The notes beneath the pieces are model-generated. The model did not search any database and had not been told where the DNA came from. It saw nothing but the letters and a program-made list of their open reading frames with translations. Position numbers and translations under genes: made by a program. DNA of 64,000 bases from Albugo candida (taxonomy: Eukaryota > Oomycota > Peronosporomycetes > Albuginales > Albuginaceae). The DNA is taken from contig CAJNAR010000162.1 in the NCBI GenBank assembly GCA_905220665.1, forward strand, positions 186,001 to 250,000, read 5' to 3'. Below, piece after piece: positions 45,675 to 56,468 of the stretch; position 1 is the first letter of the stretch; every line of letters begins with the position of its first letter.

Positions 45675-47327
45675 TTATTGATGCCGTTTCTTACGCTCAA
45701 TAGCGTCGTATGTGTTCGACCACAAATTTCGTATCGTTTCGTAGTCCTCGCTCGCAAATTTGGCTGCAATAAACCGCAATGAAGGCACCGTCAGCGAAAA
45801 GTAGTGTAGATTTCCTAAACACGACACATATTATGACAGATTGACGCAGTTAGAGTCTCTGATACGCACCGTAGCCTTTGTAAATTTTACTCTTTATCGG
45901 AGATATTTTGTGATCCTGACAGAGCCGAAATGACTGAATCTGAGTATGCACAGGTCGCTTCTCGTACAGTGAGATCACACATTCATGATAAGCTGCTCGG
46001 GAGATGAAGAGCTGAAGTACATCCATTCGGGATCCACCAAAGGCAAAGTACTTCTGATCCCAAGTCGCGTTACCGGAAGTCAGATTACCGACACTGAACG
46101 TTCCATCTACGCATGAGAAATTGTCATTTGAGCAATGTATGACACATATTAAAGCTCGTTCATACTTGAGATTCGCGTCAGCGTGACTCCCTGAGTTGTG
46201 TCTTTATTCACGGTGCCTCGCTTGAAGCGCACTGTCATCGGACGAGGAGCAAGTCGGATCATTTCCAAAACAGTCGCATAGCTTTCTTTCTCTAAATTCT
46301 TTCGATTGATCGCCACGACCGAACTTCCGACAGATACACCGAGATGATCAGCAGCTCCGTTTTCTACCACCAACTTGACCACAGCGATTTCTTGGTGATG
46401 CGTGCGGTCGCGGCCATACACATCGACGCGCTCCATCAAGACGCCGAGTTTATAACCAGTCTCAAAAGTACAATCGTACTCGTTTTGAGCGCATTTTTCG
46501 GGTATGCAGTCTTCGGCATTCGTATCTTCAAAATTCGTTTGCTTTGACAACTGACTCCAATCGCCACTACCACCTGCAAAGTCGTCCAAATTCGCAAACA
46601 ATTGGCCGGGAAATGCATTTTCAACGACCATAAAATCATCATTTTCCGAACGTGAGCCTAGATCTTTTTGAGAGCCTTCCTGTGAAATTTCACGCAGGGA
46701 GATTCTTGCACTTGTAGCTGGATTAAACGCTTCCGAATTGAGTGCGAGGCTAGCTCGAACTTCTTCTTGCGTTTGTCGCATTCCGCCACGATCCACGTGA
46801 GCTCCACCTGATGCAATTTGTTGTTGTGAATTCCTCTGCGATGTATTGAACGGGAATTGGGGCGTGGAGTCACGTGGGCTGAATGGGTCAAAATCGACGA
46901 TGATATCCGAGAGACAAGTTTTCAAAGGTGCGCGTGTGGGCTCTGGATCACGAATCATACCACCATACGCTTGAGAGTCTGACCCCAGATAGTTCTTGCA
47001 AGTGTCATGGCTTGCGGCTTGGGTGCTGAAAGGATCTGTTGGTTTATTGTTCCATTCTTGTACATGAGGACCTTGATTGTACGGATGCGTGTTGTTCACT
47101 GGAACAAAACCACCTTGCATCTGGTAGGGGTAGCCCATCGACTGTGCCCCTGAACTATTAGCATGAGGGTACAGTTGGGGATTCGAAAGTGGAGATGAAG
47201 GACCAAACGGGTTTGAAGCGGCATTTCCCGTACTTGGAGCTGTGCTGAATGTGGGATTTGTCAAGCGCTTTTCTACATCTGCTCTTTCAGACCTCATGGG
47301 GTCAAGTGAGGCAAATGGATCATTCAT
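45675..47327 (-). CDS. PDZ protein with DPF/NPF endocytic motifs
   Basis: About 512 aa from three exons (47327-46166, 46106-45870 and 45814-45675). The disordered N-terminal half is rich in Asn, Pro, Ser and Gln and carries three DPF motifs (MNDPFASL, TDPFST, FDPFSPR) and one NPF (SNPFGPSS). These are short motifs known to bind AP-2 appendage and EH domains. A PDZ-like domain follows (about residues 285-385, KLGVLMERVD... VVAINRKNL). Exons 2 and 3 add a C-terminal region (NGTFSVGNLTSGNATWDQKY... GNLHYFSLTVPSLRFIAA) of unknown family. Start at the first in-frame ATG. Confidence 0.75.
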
Positions 47328-47759
47328 TATCGAGCTCCAGGTACTGCTATTGCTTTCACGTAGCGACAATATGACAAATGAGTTGGGGCAGTTTCAGGTG
47401 ATTCCCGACACGAAGCGATAGACTAAAAAACGACCGAGTGAGTGTGATCGTCTATAAATACTCAGCGCATCAATCGCGTCGGTCGATGAGATACGGAAGC
47501 ATACGGAGGAGACGACAGCCTCACCCTTTGGGAGATTCGAGTCAATTCACACGCGCGATATCGCTGTGACTCCATTACGGCTTATACGATCCGATTTCGT
47601 CATAAAAAATGTGGCAAAATAGCCTTAAAAACTCTCCATTTCTGCAACATAAACGAACTCGATACCACCACTGAGAGCGTGGGAATGCTCCACCACAAGT
47701 ACTAAAGTGAACAGAAGAGGAATATTCACATAAACGACCATTTAAATTTCCAAGGATTT
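47328..47759. other. Intergenic region
   Basis: About 430 bp upstream of the PDZ gene. A minus-strand frame from an ATG at 47763 (62 codons) is not recognised and was not called. Confidence 0.45.
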
Positions 47760-48040
47760 TCATTTTTTAGCATACGACAAAAAAATCAGTGCAGTATTTG
47801 TAAGCAAATGTGTTAGACTCATATCCGCACAGCTTTCCAGCCAAGTTGTAAGCATACTGCAGATTGCCACAAGAGCGTACAATGCTCGTGCTCTGAGCTC
47901 CGATACTCCGAGTGTCTTCAAACCATTCACCGACCGCTCTATGCTATTGCGCCATCCTCCGAAAAGCTCTGATGAACCCACCAAGCAGTACAATTGCTTT
48001 ATATTAAGCGATTCAGTCGTCTGTACTTTTCCATGCAAAG
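47760..48040 (-). CDS. Weak candidate exon(s), unknown small gene
   Basis: An open minus-strand frame of about 93 codons with protein-like content (SIERSVNGLKTLGVSELRAR; ALYALVAICSMLTTWLES) but no ATG at its 5' end. Possible splice sites upstream (acceptor TAG near 48050, donor near 48097) would add further exons, but no model gave a convincing start. Its family is not recognised. Confidence 0.3.
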
Positions 48041-48310
48041 GTGATCTCTACCAGCATCGAATAAAGTACACTCTACGAACGCAGACTTTTACCGAGCATC
48101 CAAAAGCACCCAATTATCGATGAAAACCCTTATACATTACGTGTAAAATTCATTGCAATAAAGTCGTCGCCCGTCTTTGCATCCAAAATTTCCATTTTCA
48201 GAGAGTTTTTATAGTTTTCAATCAGAAAGTTCGATGTTTTTTTCTATTCTTTTGAAATTCTTACATTTGTACCTCACCGCATCCATTTCGCATTTTCACC
48301 GACCTCAATA

Positions 48311-49639
48311 ATGGCATCGGAATCAGACCTTTCCAAATCGCTCGAACACACGAAGCCTCTCATAGAAGACAGTTCATCGACGGTATCGATGGAAACTCCA
48401 GCCAATGCTGAATTCTCACCTTTCCAAGATACGTATCTGGAAGGCTCAGAATCGGTCCAAAGCTCACATCCGTTAGAAGGAATCCAATACGCCGAAGTTG
48501 GAGATTGGGAAACTCTCCTCTCCAAATTGAATCAATGTATCGACATCGCACAACATCGAGATCATCACGGTATGCTTCCTTTGCATTGGGCGTGCACAGA
48601 CCCAAAAATATCAATCCAAGTCATCCAAGCTCTTCTACACGCGTATCCGCAAGGCGCTTTGACACGAAATAATGCTCACTATTTCCCCATTCATATCGCT
48701 GTAAGAGCAGGCTTGGACGCTTCGATTGTTCGCGTCTTGTATGAGGCAGAACCCAGCACTTTACAGGAGAAAACTATCGCTGGGAAAACGCCATTAATGC
48801 TCGCGAAAGAGGCAAATCATCCGAATCAGAATGTGGCAATCTTACTCCAACAAGCCCAATACGCAAATAGCGTTCAAGACGTCCAGGAGACATCCCACCA
48901 TGCTGAATTGCAGGATTCTCTTCGTTGTTCGATTCACGTTGAACACTCCGCAAAGCCGCAAGCGCTTTCAGTACGAAGATCACAAAGCCATACGAATGCC
49001 GCAACTCTGTTTGAACGACCAAATGATCCACTTGATGCAGAGAGAAGCACAATATCAGCACCAGAAGATCACCAGGGAGTCAAAGGCGCTGCTTGCCAAT
49101 TCTGCTACCGGAAATTCACTCTTTTTCGTCGAAAATATATCTGCATTCAATGTTTCTCTCCTCTCTGCCGAGATCATATCGCCGGAAAGCTGAAAATGAA
49201 AGTATTGGATGCGAAACGCGGTGTCATCTGTAAGGAATGCTTTCGTGGGTGGGAAGGACGGCCACTCAGCAATGGTTTGGAGTACCACCGGGGCAGTGCT
49301 GCAGGTGGATACTGTGTCGGGAAGAATAGCTCGCCAGAAACCCATCATAGTCTCATCAGCAACCCACATGCGTGGAGGAGATCCAGTGCGTACTCAAAAC
49401 GAGATAGCTCGTACGAGCTTCCCGGTAGAAGTAGCGATAGTACGGTCATTCAGAATCAGATTGGTGCTCTGATAGAACGAAACGAAGCGCTCAGCACTTG
49501 TGTGAAATTCCAGCAGGAGCAGTATAACGAAGCGATGCTCCTTTTGAAGCAAACGTTGACACGAGTATCACAGCTGGAAGTACGCTTGAATCATTGCGTG
49601 AATTCTGGCGCACTCACGCAAGAGACTGCCATCGTATAA
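48311..49639 (+). CDS. Ankyrin-repeat FYVE-type zinc-finger protein
   Basis: 442 aa, single exon. Two to three ankyrin repeats span about residues 60-190 (HGMLPLHWACTDP, AHYFPIHIAVRAGLD, AGKTPLMLAKEA). A FYVE-like finger spans about 261-311 (CQFCYRKFTLFRRKYICIQC, CRDHI, CKECF). The basic motif FRRKYICIQC is a degenerate form of RRHHCR, so phosphoinositide binding is uncertain. The C-terminus is a short coiled coil (about 385-430). Oomycetes have many FYVE-containing proteins with accessory domains; the cellular role is unknown. Confidence 0.85.
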   Translation: MASESDLSKSLEHTKPLIEDSSSTVSMETPANAEFSPFQDTYLEGSESVQSSHPLEGIQYAEVGDWETLLSKLNQCIDIAQHRDHHGMLPLHWACTDPKISIQVIQALLHAYPQGALTRNNAHYFPIHIAVRAGLDASIVRVLYEAEPSTLQEKTIAGKTPLMLAKEANHPNQNVAILLQQAQYANSVQDVQETSHHAELQDSLRCSIHVEHSAKPQALSVRRSQSHTNAATLFERPNDPLDAERSTISAPEDHQGVKGAACQFCYRKFTLFRRKYICIQCFSPLCRDHIAGKLKMKVLDAKRGVICKECFRGWEGRPLSNGLEYHRGSAAGGYCVGKNSSPETHHSLISNPHAWRRSSAYSKRDSSYELPGRSSDSTVIQNQIGALIERNEALSTCVKFQQEQYNEAMLLLKQTLTRVSQLEVRLNHCVNSGALTQETAIV

Positions 49640-49689
49640 GCTCTCTGCTGAAAGGATGAAGGCGTATGACGAGCAGTAGAATTGAGTCG

Positions 49690-51549
49690 CTAAGAGATTT
49701 TCTGGAAGATTATCGCCCAATTGGAATTGTCATAATAGCACGTCTCGACTTGAGCATTTCCAGCCATTTTGATCAGCGACGAGAGTTCTCCTTCACGAAA
49801 CATGTGACAGAAACGCTGGACAACAATATCAGTCGTGTCTTTGTACGGTTCCTTGACATATCGTCGATCAAGATTCCATGGAACCATAAAATCTTGCTTG
49901 TTTGGATCGAATTGGCGTCGAGACGTATCTTGCTGCTCGTGTGCCCAGGCGTAGATTATCCCGTTCCGCCCAACACGAAGAATACGAATGAGCTCGCGGA
50001 CTGCCATTATGCGATGCTCTAAAGTGCTGAGATGGTGCAAGACGGCAATCGATAAAGCGGCATCGCAAGAGTTTGACCGTATTGGAACCGACAAAGCATC
50101 CAATACAACAGCATTGAGCCCTTGAGTCGTACAAATACTCACCAATTTCGAGCTTCGATCTCCTCCAAAAATCAATCGGCGAGCTCCATCAACTATCTTC
50201 ATATACTTGCCATTCCCGCAGCCAACATCCGCGATGATAGCGCTCTCAGGGAGACTTTCAAGGAAGGAAGCAACTTTTGGCCAAGGAGCATATCGTGTGC
50301 TGTCAAAGTGATCAGCAATGCGGTCATAGAAATCGTGAACGTAAGTTTTCTCGACTGCGGTGGGTGCTGGAGACGTGCTGCAAATTTGGATTTTCTTGTC
50401 GACATTGGACCCGTTATCTGTCTCATCCAATTTGACTCGGCGTACTTCATCGGCCAGCGTTCGATCACATTGGTACGGATACTCGCATGTACATGGGGTC
50501 GCCTGGATTTTTCGAAAAGTGACGGAAACGCGACGATTTCGATCGACTTTGACATTGTCAATTATATCGAAATTTCTTGAAGCGATTCCATGGCTCCATT
50601 CATAACGTGAAGCGCCAGATAGAATCAACAATGAGCGTGGCTGCAAAAGTATCATCTCATGTCGACTATCGGGGTGCGTAAATTCCATCAGAATTTCACT
50701 CTGCAGACTCAGCGAGACAATGACGCTTGTGAATGCTGAATGGGTATCGATATGTGGAGCGATTCCCTGTCCCGGGAGGTACTCATTGGCAGTCACTTGG
50801 TCGAATATCACAGCCACAAACTCATCTGAATTTTGTCCTGCTTTCATCATTCCTATCTCGGCAGCCAGATCCTCGGGTACGGAGAATGGGATTTTCTCTG
50901 CCAAAGCGCTCAAAATTGGAGGAAGACACGATCCCAGGGGCGTATTCTCATCACATTTTCTTGTATCATAGTTGAATTCGTACCCAAAATGTTGCACCTG
51001 TCTGGCTCGGATTGTATCCTTCCATCGGTTTTTCTCATCAGCGTCTAAAAAAGCTATCAATTCCTGCTCCTGTGCTTTGGTGATGAAGTTTGGGATTGAA
51101 ATGAGACCGGGAATGCGCGATTTGGGATCTTTTAGAGCGAATTCTCGTGTTACATTTTGCACCGAGTTGATCCGATGACGCTCTTCTTTTTCTTTGCGAT
51201 GGATCGAATACGTTGCGTATATAACGCGTTTATGAAGTAAGGTGCACGGTTGGCCGTGAAGGCGCTGTTTCAGTGCCTTGGCGGAGTCGATATCGTTCAA
51301 TTCGATCAGAAGCGTCCTTCGTCCGCTTTTCCCGTAATAAATACCGCGGATTGGATCTTTTGAACATTGGTACTCGGAGTTCGTTTCGGCGTATGGCGTG
51401 AGTTTGGTGTGTAGAAATGGTCGAAGCTTCTCTTCTGCGATCCATTCCATTTTCACACTACGACTCATTGTGCATCGGAGGAATCGGCTTGGCTCATTGT
51501 CCTCCACAAAGTCTGATAGAGAAAATTGAGCATTTGCTGTTGCAGCCAT
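49690..51549 (-). CDS. ALKBH8: ALKBH8-like tRNA wobble-uridine modification enzyme
   Basis: 619 aa, single exon, start MAATANAQFSLSDF. An N-terminal RRM-like region (about 55-120, TLLIELNDIDSAKALKQRL) precedes an AlkB 2-oxoglutarate/Fe(II) dioxygenase (about 150-355) with iron ligands in APHIDTHSAF and EWSHGI and the 2OG arginines in RRVSVTFRK. A cysteine cluster (CTCEYPYQC) and a Trm9-like methyltransferase domain (about 410-615, VGCGNGKY) complete the family order. ALKBH8 forms mcm5U and its hydroxylated derivative at tRNA position 34. The C-terminal TRM9-type end is intact. Confidence 0.93.
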   Translation of the reverse strand: MAATANAQFSLSDFVEDNEPSRFLRCTMSRSVKMEWIAEEKLRPFLHTKLTPYAETNSEYQCSKDPIRGIYYGKSGRRTLLIELNDIDSAKALKQRLHGQPCTLLHKRVIYATYSIHRKEKEERHRINSVQNVTREFALKDPKSRIPGLISIPNFITKAQEQELIAFLDADEKNRWKDTIRARQVQHFGYEFNYDTRKCDENTPLGSCLPPILSALAEKIPFSVPEDLAAEIGMMKAGQNSDEFVAVIFDQVTANEYLPGQGIAPHIDTHSAFTSVIVSLSLQSEILMEFTHPDSRHEMILLQPRSLLILSGASRYEWSHGIASRNFDIIDNVKVDRNRRVSVTFRKIQATPCTCEYPYQCDRTLADEVRRVKLDETDNGSNVDKKIQICSTSPAPTAVEKTYVHDFYDRIADHFDSTRYAPWPKVASFLESLPESAIIADVGCGNGKYMKIVDGARRLIFGGDRSSKLVSICTTQGLNAVVLDALSVPIRSNSCDAALSIAVLHHLSTLEHRIMAVRELIRILRVGRNGIIYAWAHEQQDTSRRQFDPNKQDFMVPWNLDRRYVKEPYKDTTDIVVQRFCHMFREGELSSLIKMAGNAQVETCYYDNSNWAIIFQKIS

Positions 51550-51789
51550 GGGAATGAAGCGATCCTATTGGTTTGAATGTTTGTATTTTAATCAATCACA
51601 GTAAGGCAGTCGGAGTTGGAGCTCATTTTCATGCGAAAGCGTTAAGGATGCATGATTTGGCGTTATACTATCGCGTCGTGGCATGTGACGCTTATCAAGG
51701 AGATTACATTGAATGAGACGACATCTGACTGCATTTAACGCGTGTGAAGCATCGAATAAGTCATAAATTTGTGTGCGAACAAGTCGAAA

Positions 51790-52077
51790 TGGTGATGGGG
51801 ACCGCTATTGTCGCATGTAAGGCAGAGTCGTTATACTAATTCATATCTACACATTCTCCCACTTGATGCCAAAGATAAAAAGCTTGAATTGATTGACCGC
51901 ATAGGCGGATGTGTAGCCAACATCGGCGCTTCACGAACCTCAAATTCACGGCTTTCTCGTGTCATAACGGCTCCCAACACGCATAGTATGTTTAGTGCAG
52001 TCAGATACGGACTTGCGAGCCAGGTTTGCAGCGTCGTGATGCTCACGTCCGCGCGTAAACAAAGGAAAAAAAAATAG
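51790..52077 (+). CDS. Weak candidate small gene, about 76 aa
   Basis: A two-exon model (51790-51817 and 51875-52077; 57-nt intron with a TACTAAT-like branch site) gives MVMGTAIVAYKKLELIDRIG and a positively charged tail. An alternative 3' splice (donor 52022, acceptor 52084) would give a different end. No family was recognised. The splice signals are good but the evidence is thin. Confidence 0.35.
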
Positions 52078-52244
52078 CGTCTTCAGTCAATATCACGAAT
52101 TGCAGCAATTGTCCAACTTGAAGCAAGTCTGGTTGGCTAAAATTCCTTGGTACCTTCAGAAATGTATGATCCTACAGTTAGCTTCACTGACACAGCAAGG
52201 TACCACACGTACAATTGTGAATCCTGCTACCAACATCCATAAAA

Positions 52245-52895
52245 ATGAGTTGGAAAAAGAATCTCGAGCGTCGAGGTGGCTTTTACGGTGATACTTATTG
52301 GTATGATTACAACCTGTCACGTCGGATGCCGCTCGTGAAGCCAATGATAGAAGAATTGGTTGCATCCTTGCCGCCATGCTCTGAGCAAAAGGTTCTCGAT
52401 CTTTGTTCCGGAAGTGGAAATTTGGCTGAATGCGTGTTGCATGCATATCCATCCATCAGTAATCTGGTACTACTCGACTCCTCAGCAGAAAGACTTCAAA
52501 TCGCAAAGACGCGAGTGGAAGCCGTGCCGTCGAATGCGTCTATAAACTTACTCGAGTATATAATTGATCTTAGTAATCAATCAAAGTTGCCCGATGGGCC
52601 GTACAATTTGATCGTAGGAAGTCTGGCACTTCATCCACTCATTGAAAAACCAGCGCATTATGCAACGAAAGGCGTGAAATCAAATGAAAACTCGACGTCA
52701 AGTGATTCATACGAATCTCTATTCAAAATTCTATACAACTCATTATCGCCAAAGGGACATTTGATCTTTGGCGATCACGTTGGACAACTATCGCTTTATG
52801 AGCAACTTGTGATGATGACCAAAGTCGGGTTCATCGACGTCGATTGCTCGTGGCGTCAAAGCGACTTTTTCATTGCGGGTGGACGCCGACCATGA
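52245..52895 (+). CDS. Class I SAM-dependent methyltransferase
   Basis: 216 aa, single exon (MSWKKNLERRGGFYGDT). SAM motif I is LDLCSGSGNLAE; the acidic end of beta 2 is LVLLDSSAERL; a motif IV-like NLIVGSLALHPL and a late GHLIFGDHVG complete the Rossmann fold. Substrate is not apparent. It is followed by a few imperfect copies of TTGGCGTG just past the stop. Confidence 0.85.
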   Translation: MSWKKNLERRGGFYGDTYWYDYNLSRRMPLVKPMIEELVASLPPCSEQKVLDLCSGSGNLAECVLHAYPSISNLVLLDSSAERLQIAKTRVEAVPSNASINLLEYIIDLSNQSKLPDGPYNLIVGSLALHPLIEKPAHYATKGVKSNENSTSSDSYESLFKILYNSLSPKGHLIFGDHVGQLSLYEQLVMMTKVGFIDVDCSWRQSDFFIAGGRRP

Positions 52896-52908
52896 GAATC
52901 TACTTTGT

Positions 52909-52934
52909 ATTGGCGTGTTGGCGTGTTGGCGTAT
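52909..52934. repeat. Short TTGGCGTG tandem repeat
   Basis: Three tandem copies of an 8-nt unit (TTGGCGTG, TTGGCGTG, TTGGCGTA) lie directly after the methyltransferase stop codon. Probably simple slippage in the 3' UTR. Confidence 0.7.
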
Positions 52935-53020
52935 TCGAGTATAAAGCGAAATAAATGGTTCTTTGGGTCTTGCGCGTCAAATTCAAATTTGTAACGAACA
53001 GAATATGTCTCAGCGGACCG

Positions 53021-54128
53021 TTAAAAGCTTACATCCGGTGTCTTTTTTCTTGCAAAAAGAGTTCGCTCGTTTCGAGTATTCGCGTGAAGCCATTTCACCT
53101 CAAATGTATCATAATGCTCGGATAATATTTTTCGAGCTGTAGATATCGCTTCTCGTACAGCATTCTCGCTTGGTTTCTTGCCCAATTTCAGCGTGAGAAC
53201 AAGATACGCCGATGGAAGCAATACATTCGCTACTTTCAGCATGAGTGATGCCGATTTGTGAACGCGGACATTGATGTCACAAACACAGACATGAAATTTT
53301 TGCAGTTTCCATAATTGCGGTAAAGCATCTTCAAGCAACATTCGAAAATGCTGTATCCGATACGATTGCGTCCCAAGACTGAGTACTCCCGGATCGACAG
53401 CAGTGACACAGGCTCCACATTCATACAAGCAACGAGTCCATCCACCCTAATAATCAATATGTGCCAGTCAACTCTTATAAAATTGTCTTTTTGACATTGC
53501 TACGTACTGGAGCAGCACCAATGTCCAGGACGCGATCACCACTATTGATATGAATGAAATCCAAGCATTCTTGCATTTTATAATATGCGCGACATGGAAT
53601 GGTCTTTTTCATTGATGCCGACGATATAGGCGAGTGTAAAGGTACCAGAGGAGTTTCTCTGATGCCAAAGAGAATGTAATTTGTATTTCCCACTTGCAAT
53701 ACTGCATCAAGCATTTGTGTGTGACGTGTAGGACTCAGTGTGAAGCTTTGATCCAAAAGCACGCGTTTTAATGCGTCTTGCAGCGTTTGTGGATACGCAG
53801 CAATGCGAATTGCATGCAGTTCCCTACGCCTCCTTTCCAGACATTTAACAATCCATTCTGGATCACTACAGCAGTGATCTAATCGATAGATGCGATGCGC
53901 TTTCATTCGACCCGCGCCAAATTGCAAAACGAGTTTTCGATACAAATGCTCGTTGTACGATGAGATTCGTGACACACTTTGTATGTACAGTATCGGCGGC
54001 ACAGACACTATTGTTGTATCCGGGAATAAAGAACGCACCTCTTGCTCGTACCGCTCTACGTGCGTATTCTCTACATGCAGCGCAACGCACGGAACGTATG
54101 GAGCAATCATCGTAAGGTGTGTCCACAT
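53021..54128 (-). CDS. FtsJ / RlmM-like 2'-O-methyltransferase
   Basis: About 348 aa from two exons (54128-53508 and 53446-53021; intron 61 nt). The catalytic core has VLDIGAAPGGWTR, formed exactly across the splice junction, then TAVDPGVLSL and a late VLTLKLGKKPSE block. The order (N-terminal region, CRAYYKMQE before the SAM site, then AAPGGWT) matches bacterial RlmM-type rRNA ribose methyltransferases and their eukaryotic relatives. RNA target unknown. The start (MWTHLTMIAPY) is preceded at once by an in-frame stop. Confidence 0.85.
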
Positions 54129-54374
54129 AAATTAGCATTCGATGCTCCGTTACACTGAAATCAAATCAAACTTGAGCAATCTTACATTGGACGCACCCGT
54201 TACAAAATTCAAGTGTGACGGTCCACCCATCCGATGACTTGTCTGTAACGCAAAAATACAACGCATCTATAAACGGATTAAATCCTGTAAATTCGATAGA
54301 AATAATCAGAATCCCATTATCACAATTTACCGTGTACATCATAGGAAGAAATTCCGAGCGTGATCTAAATCCTG

Positions 54375-56468
54375 ATGATTTCTCGGCCACACGCAACTGG
54401 AGCGTTTTCACTACGTTCTGACTTGTTTCCGCTATCGTCGATCTCGGTAGAGCAGCAAGCAACGCTATATTCACGAGCCGAAGAAACCGCTCGCATTCTC
54501 CTTAATCAGACATTTAACGATCAATGGCGATACATTCCTTTTGATAAAGATGGGGCACAATTACGTAAAGATACCAGCAATCTATCTGCTTCGTATCGAA
54601 TAGTTCGTGCAACATCCGCAATTCACTGTCAGGAACACGAGATACACCAAATGTTTGCGAATACGACTTCAGAGAGCTGGCGAGGGTTTCTCCAATGCTG
54701 CTTAGGTAAATACTTTGTGGACGCATTGATTTTGCATCAGGTTCCAGCTCCGCGGGAATCAAATGAGGAGAATTATGGAGCAAGATCACTGAGTGTCAAG
54801 TGGGGCGTCTATGAAACCAATGTCACCGGTCGACGTGATCTCTGCGTGCTGGATTATAGATGCAAAGCAGTGACTCAAGCAGATCAAATGATGAACGTGT
54901 GGTGCTTCACTTCAATTGAAGGCGAACAAGTGGGATGTTATCCACTTAAAGAGAGCCATCACCTCGAACGAAGCGAGCTGAATCGATTCGGAATATTTTG
55001 GCACTCTATTTCCGCAGATCAAATTCAGATCACATTGTGTGGAAGCTTTCCTGTCAAATTCGCGTCAGTAGCGAGTTCAGTCATATTACATGTTTTGAGT
55101 AGTGTTCAGAGAATGGTTGGAGAACTCCGTGTGAAGAATAATTTAGTGATACATAGCACACACTGGATCCAAGATGATGAGCGAAAAACTTGCTGGTTGT
55201 GTACACGGAACTTCTATGCACTACGGCGTCGACATCATTGTCGAAGATGCGGAGAGATCATTTGTGCAGAGTGCTCTGTCAAAGAACAAACGATTTTACC
55301 GTTTGTTGGGGTCTCGAAACTGCGTCTGTGCAAAGCGTGTTGTATGGAGGCGAAGACAACACCTCTTTCCACAATCGATCGATCCAATGTCTTTGAATGT
55401 GTTGGACGTGGCAGATCGACTAGTAAGGCGACTACCAGTCCGTTGGCTTACTTGAGGTCCTCGTCGACCGGAAGTCCCTGCAGCAGTGTATTCGGAATCA
55501 GTTGTACGGATCAGCGCTTACAGAAAAGCGAGGAGAAGGCTGTCGGGCAAATCGAAAAAGCCTGTATCTCTCCGACATGCTGGAAACCATCCTTGGACCG
55601 ACTATCAACGCTTGAGCATCAATTCACTCCCTACGATAATCGAGAAAAGTTTGTAGATTCTCCTCACGATGTGATAGAGGTTTCTCTGGGAAGTAAAGAA
55701 GATTGCTCGAGTTCAGACAATCAAGAAATACATGACGGAAAGATTGAGAAGCAAGGAAGCATACAAATGCTCCTAGATCACGTTGATACAACAAACACTG
55801 GTAGTGGAAGCATGTTTGATCTGCTTTGTGGCTTGGCAGGACAGACTTTAGATTGTCCGATTGCATCACTATGCGTCCTAAATCAGACCAGTAGTGAACG
55901 GGAGGAAAATATTCTTCGATCTAGCACGGGTCTGGCACATGATTCCGCATTAGCAGAAGAACTCTCCGTCTTTATCGACAAAGTGATGGAGCCGCAACCC
56001 ACAATTGTTCTGGATTCCTCTGTCGACAAACGCGTCCAACAAATATTCGGCGATCGACACAGGTCGATTCGTATACGATTTTTCGCCGGACGTGCCATCT
56101 ACTCCAAACATAGTCATAAACAGCTTGGCTATATTTGTGTGGCCGACTTCAAAAAACGAGATGCGGTCGAAGCAAGTCACGCATTTGCGATGGAACGTCT
56201 GGCTTCCCTTGCAGTGACAACCATGGAAAGAAATATTGCGTCTAGCCAGTCTTCTGTCGAGAAAAAGCAATTGGATGGTCAATTAAGCGATTCGATAGCC
56301 CCATGCGATTTCCTTCCAATGACACAACCTGAAAGCAGTTGGGAGCACAACCAATCATTTCGTTCAAAGAGAAAAGCCTCTATCGATTACCAAAATGCCG
56401 AATCACAATTGCGGCATTTGTTGATAAAAGCCATTGAGACCCAACAACTTACAAAAGCCCATCGGTGA
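54375..56468 (+). CDS. START-like + FYVE + GAF domain protein
   Basis: 697 aa, single exon. An N-terminal START-like region (about 1-255) begins with FPLSSISVEQQATLYSRAEE, the usual opening of oomycete START-FYVE proteins. The FYVE finger spans about 272-320 with the full signature (CWLCTRNF, RRRHHCRRCGEIICAEC, RLCKACC), so PtdIns3P binding is likely. A Ser-rich linker leads to a GAF-like domain (about 470-625, ASLCVLNQTSSE, GYICVADFKKRDA). The set is typical of oomycete regulatory proteins at endosomes; ligand of the GAF domain unknown. The start lies 246 bp from that of the divergent FtsJ-like gene. Confidence 0.88.
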   Translation: MISRPHATGAFSLRSDLFPLSSISVEQQATLYSRAEETARILLNQTFNDQWRYIPFDKDGAQLRKDTSNLSASYRIVRATSAIHCQEHEIHQMFANTTSESWRGFLQCCLGKYFVDALILHQVPAPRESNEENYGARSLSVKWGVYETNVTGRRDLCVLDYRCKAVTQADQMMNVWCFTSIEGEQVGCYPLKESHHLERSELNRFGIFWHSISADQIQITLCGSFPVKFASVASSVILHVLSSVQRMVGELRVKNNLVIHSTHWIQDDERKTCWLCTRNFYALRRRHHCRRCGEIICAECSVKEQTILPFVGVSKLRLCKACCMEAKTTPLSTIDRSNVFECVGRGRSTSKATTSPLAYLRSSSTGSPCSSVFGISCTDQRLQKSEEKAVGQIEKACISPTCWKPSLDRLSTLEHQFTPYDNREKFVDSPHDVIEVSLGSKEDCSSSDNQEIHDGKIEKQGSIQMLLDHVDTTNTGSGSMFDLLCGLAGQTLDCPIASLCVLNQTSSEREENILRSSTGLAHDSALAEELSVFIDKVMEPQPTIVLDSSVDKRVQQIFGDRHRSIRIRFFAGRAIYSKHSHKQLGYICVADFKKRDAVEASHAFAMERLASLAVTTMERNIASSQSSVEKKQLDGQLSDSIAPCDFLPMTQPESSWEHNQSFRSKRKASIDYQNAESQLRHLLIKAIETQQLTKAHR

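Noticed and set aside
54166..54474. Minus-strand ATG frame of 102 codons between the FtsJ-like and FYVE-GAF genes
   Set aside because: Overlaps the N-terminus of the START-FYVE-GAF protein, whose start matches its family, and does not splice in frame to the FtsJ-like gene.
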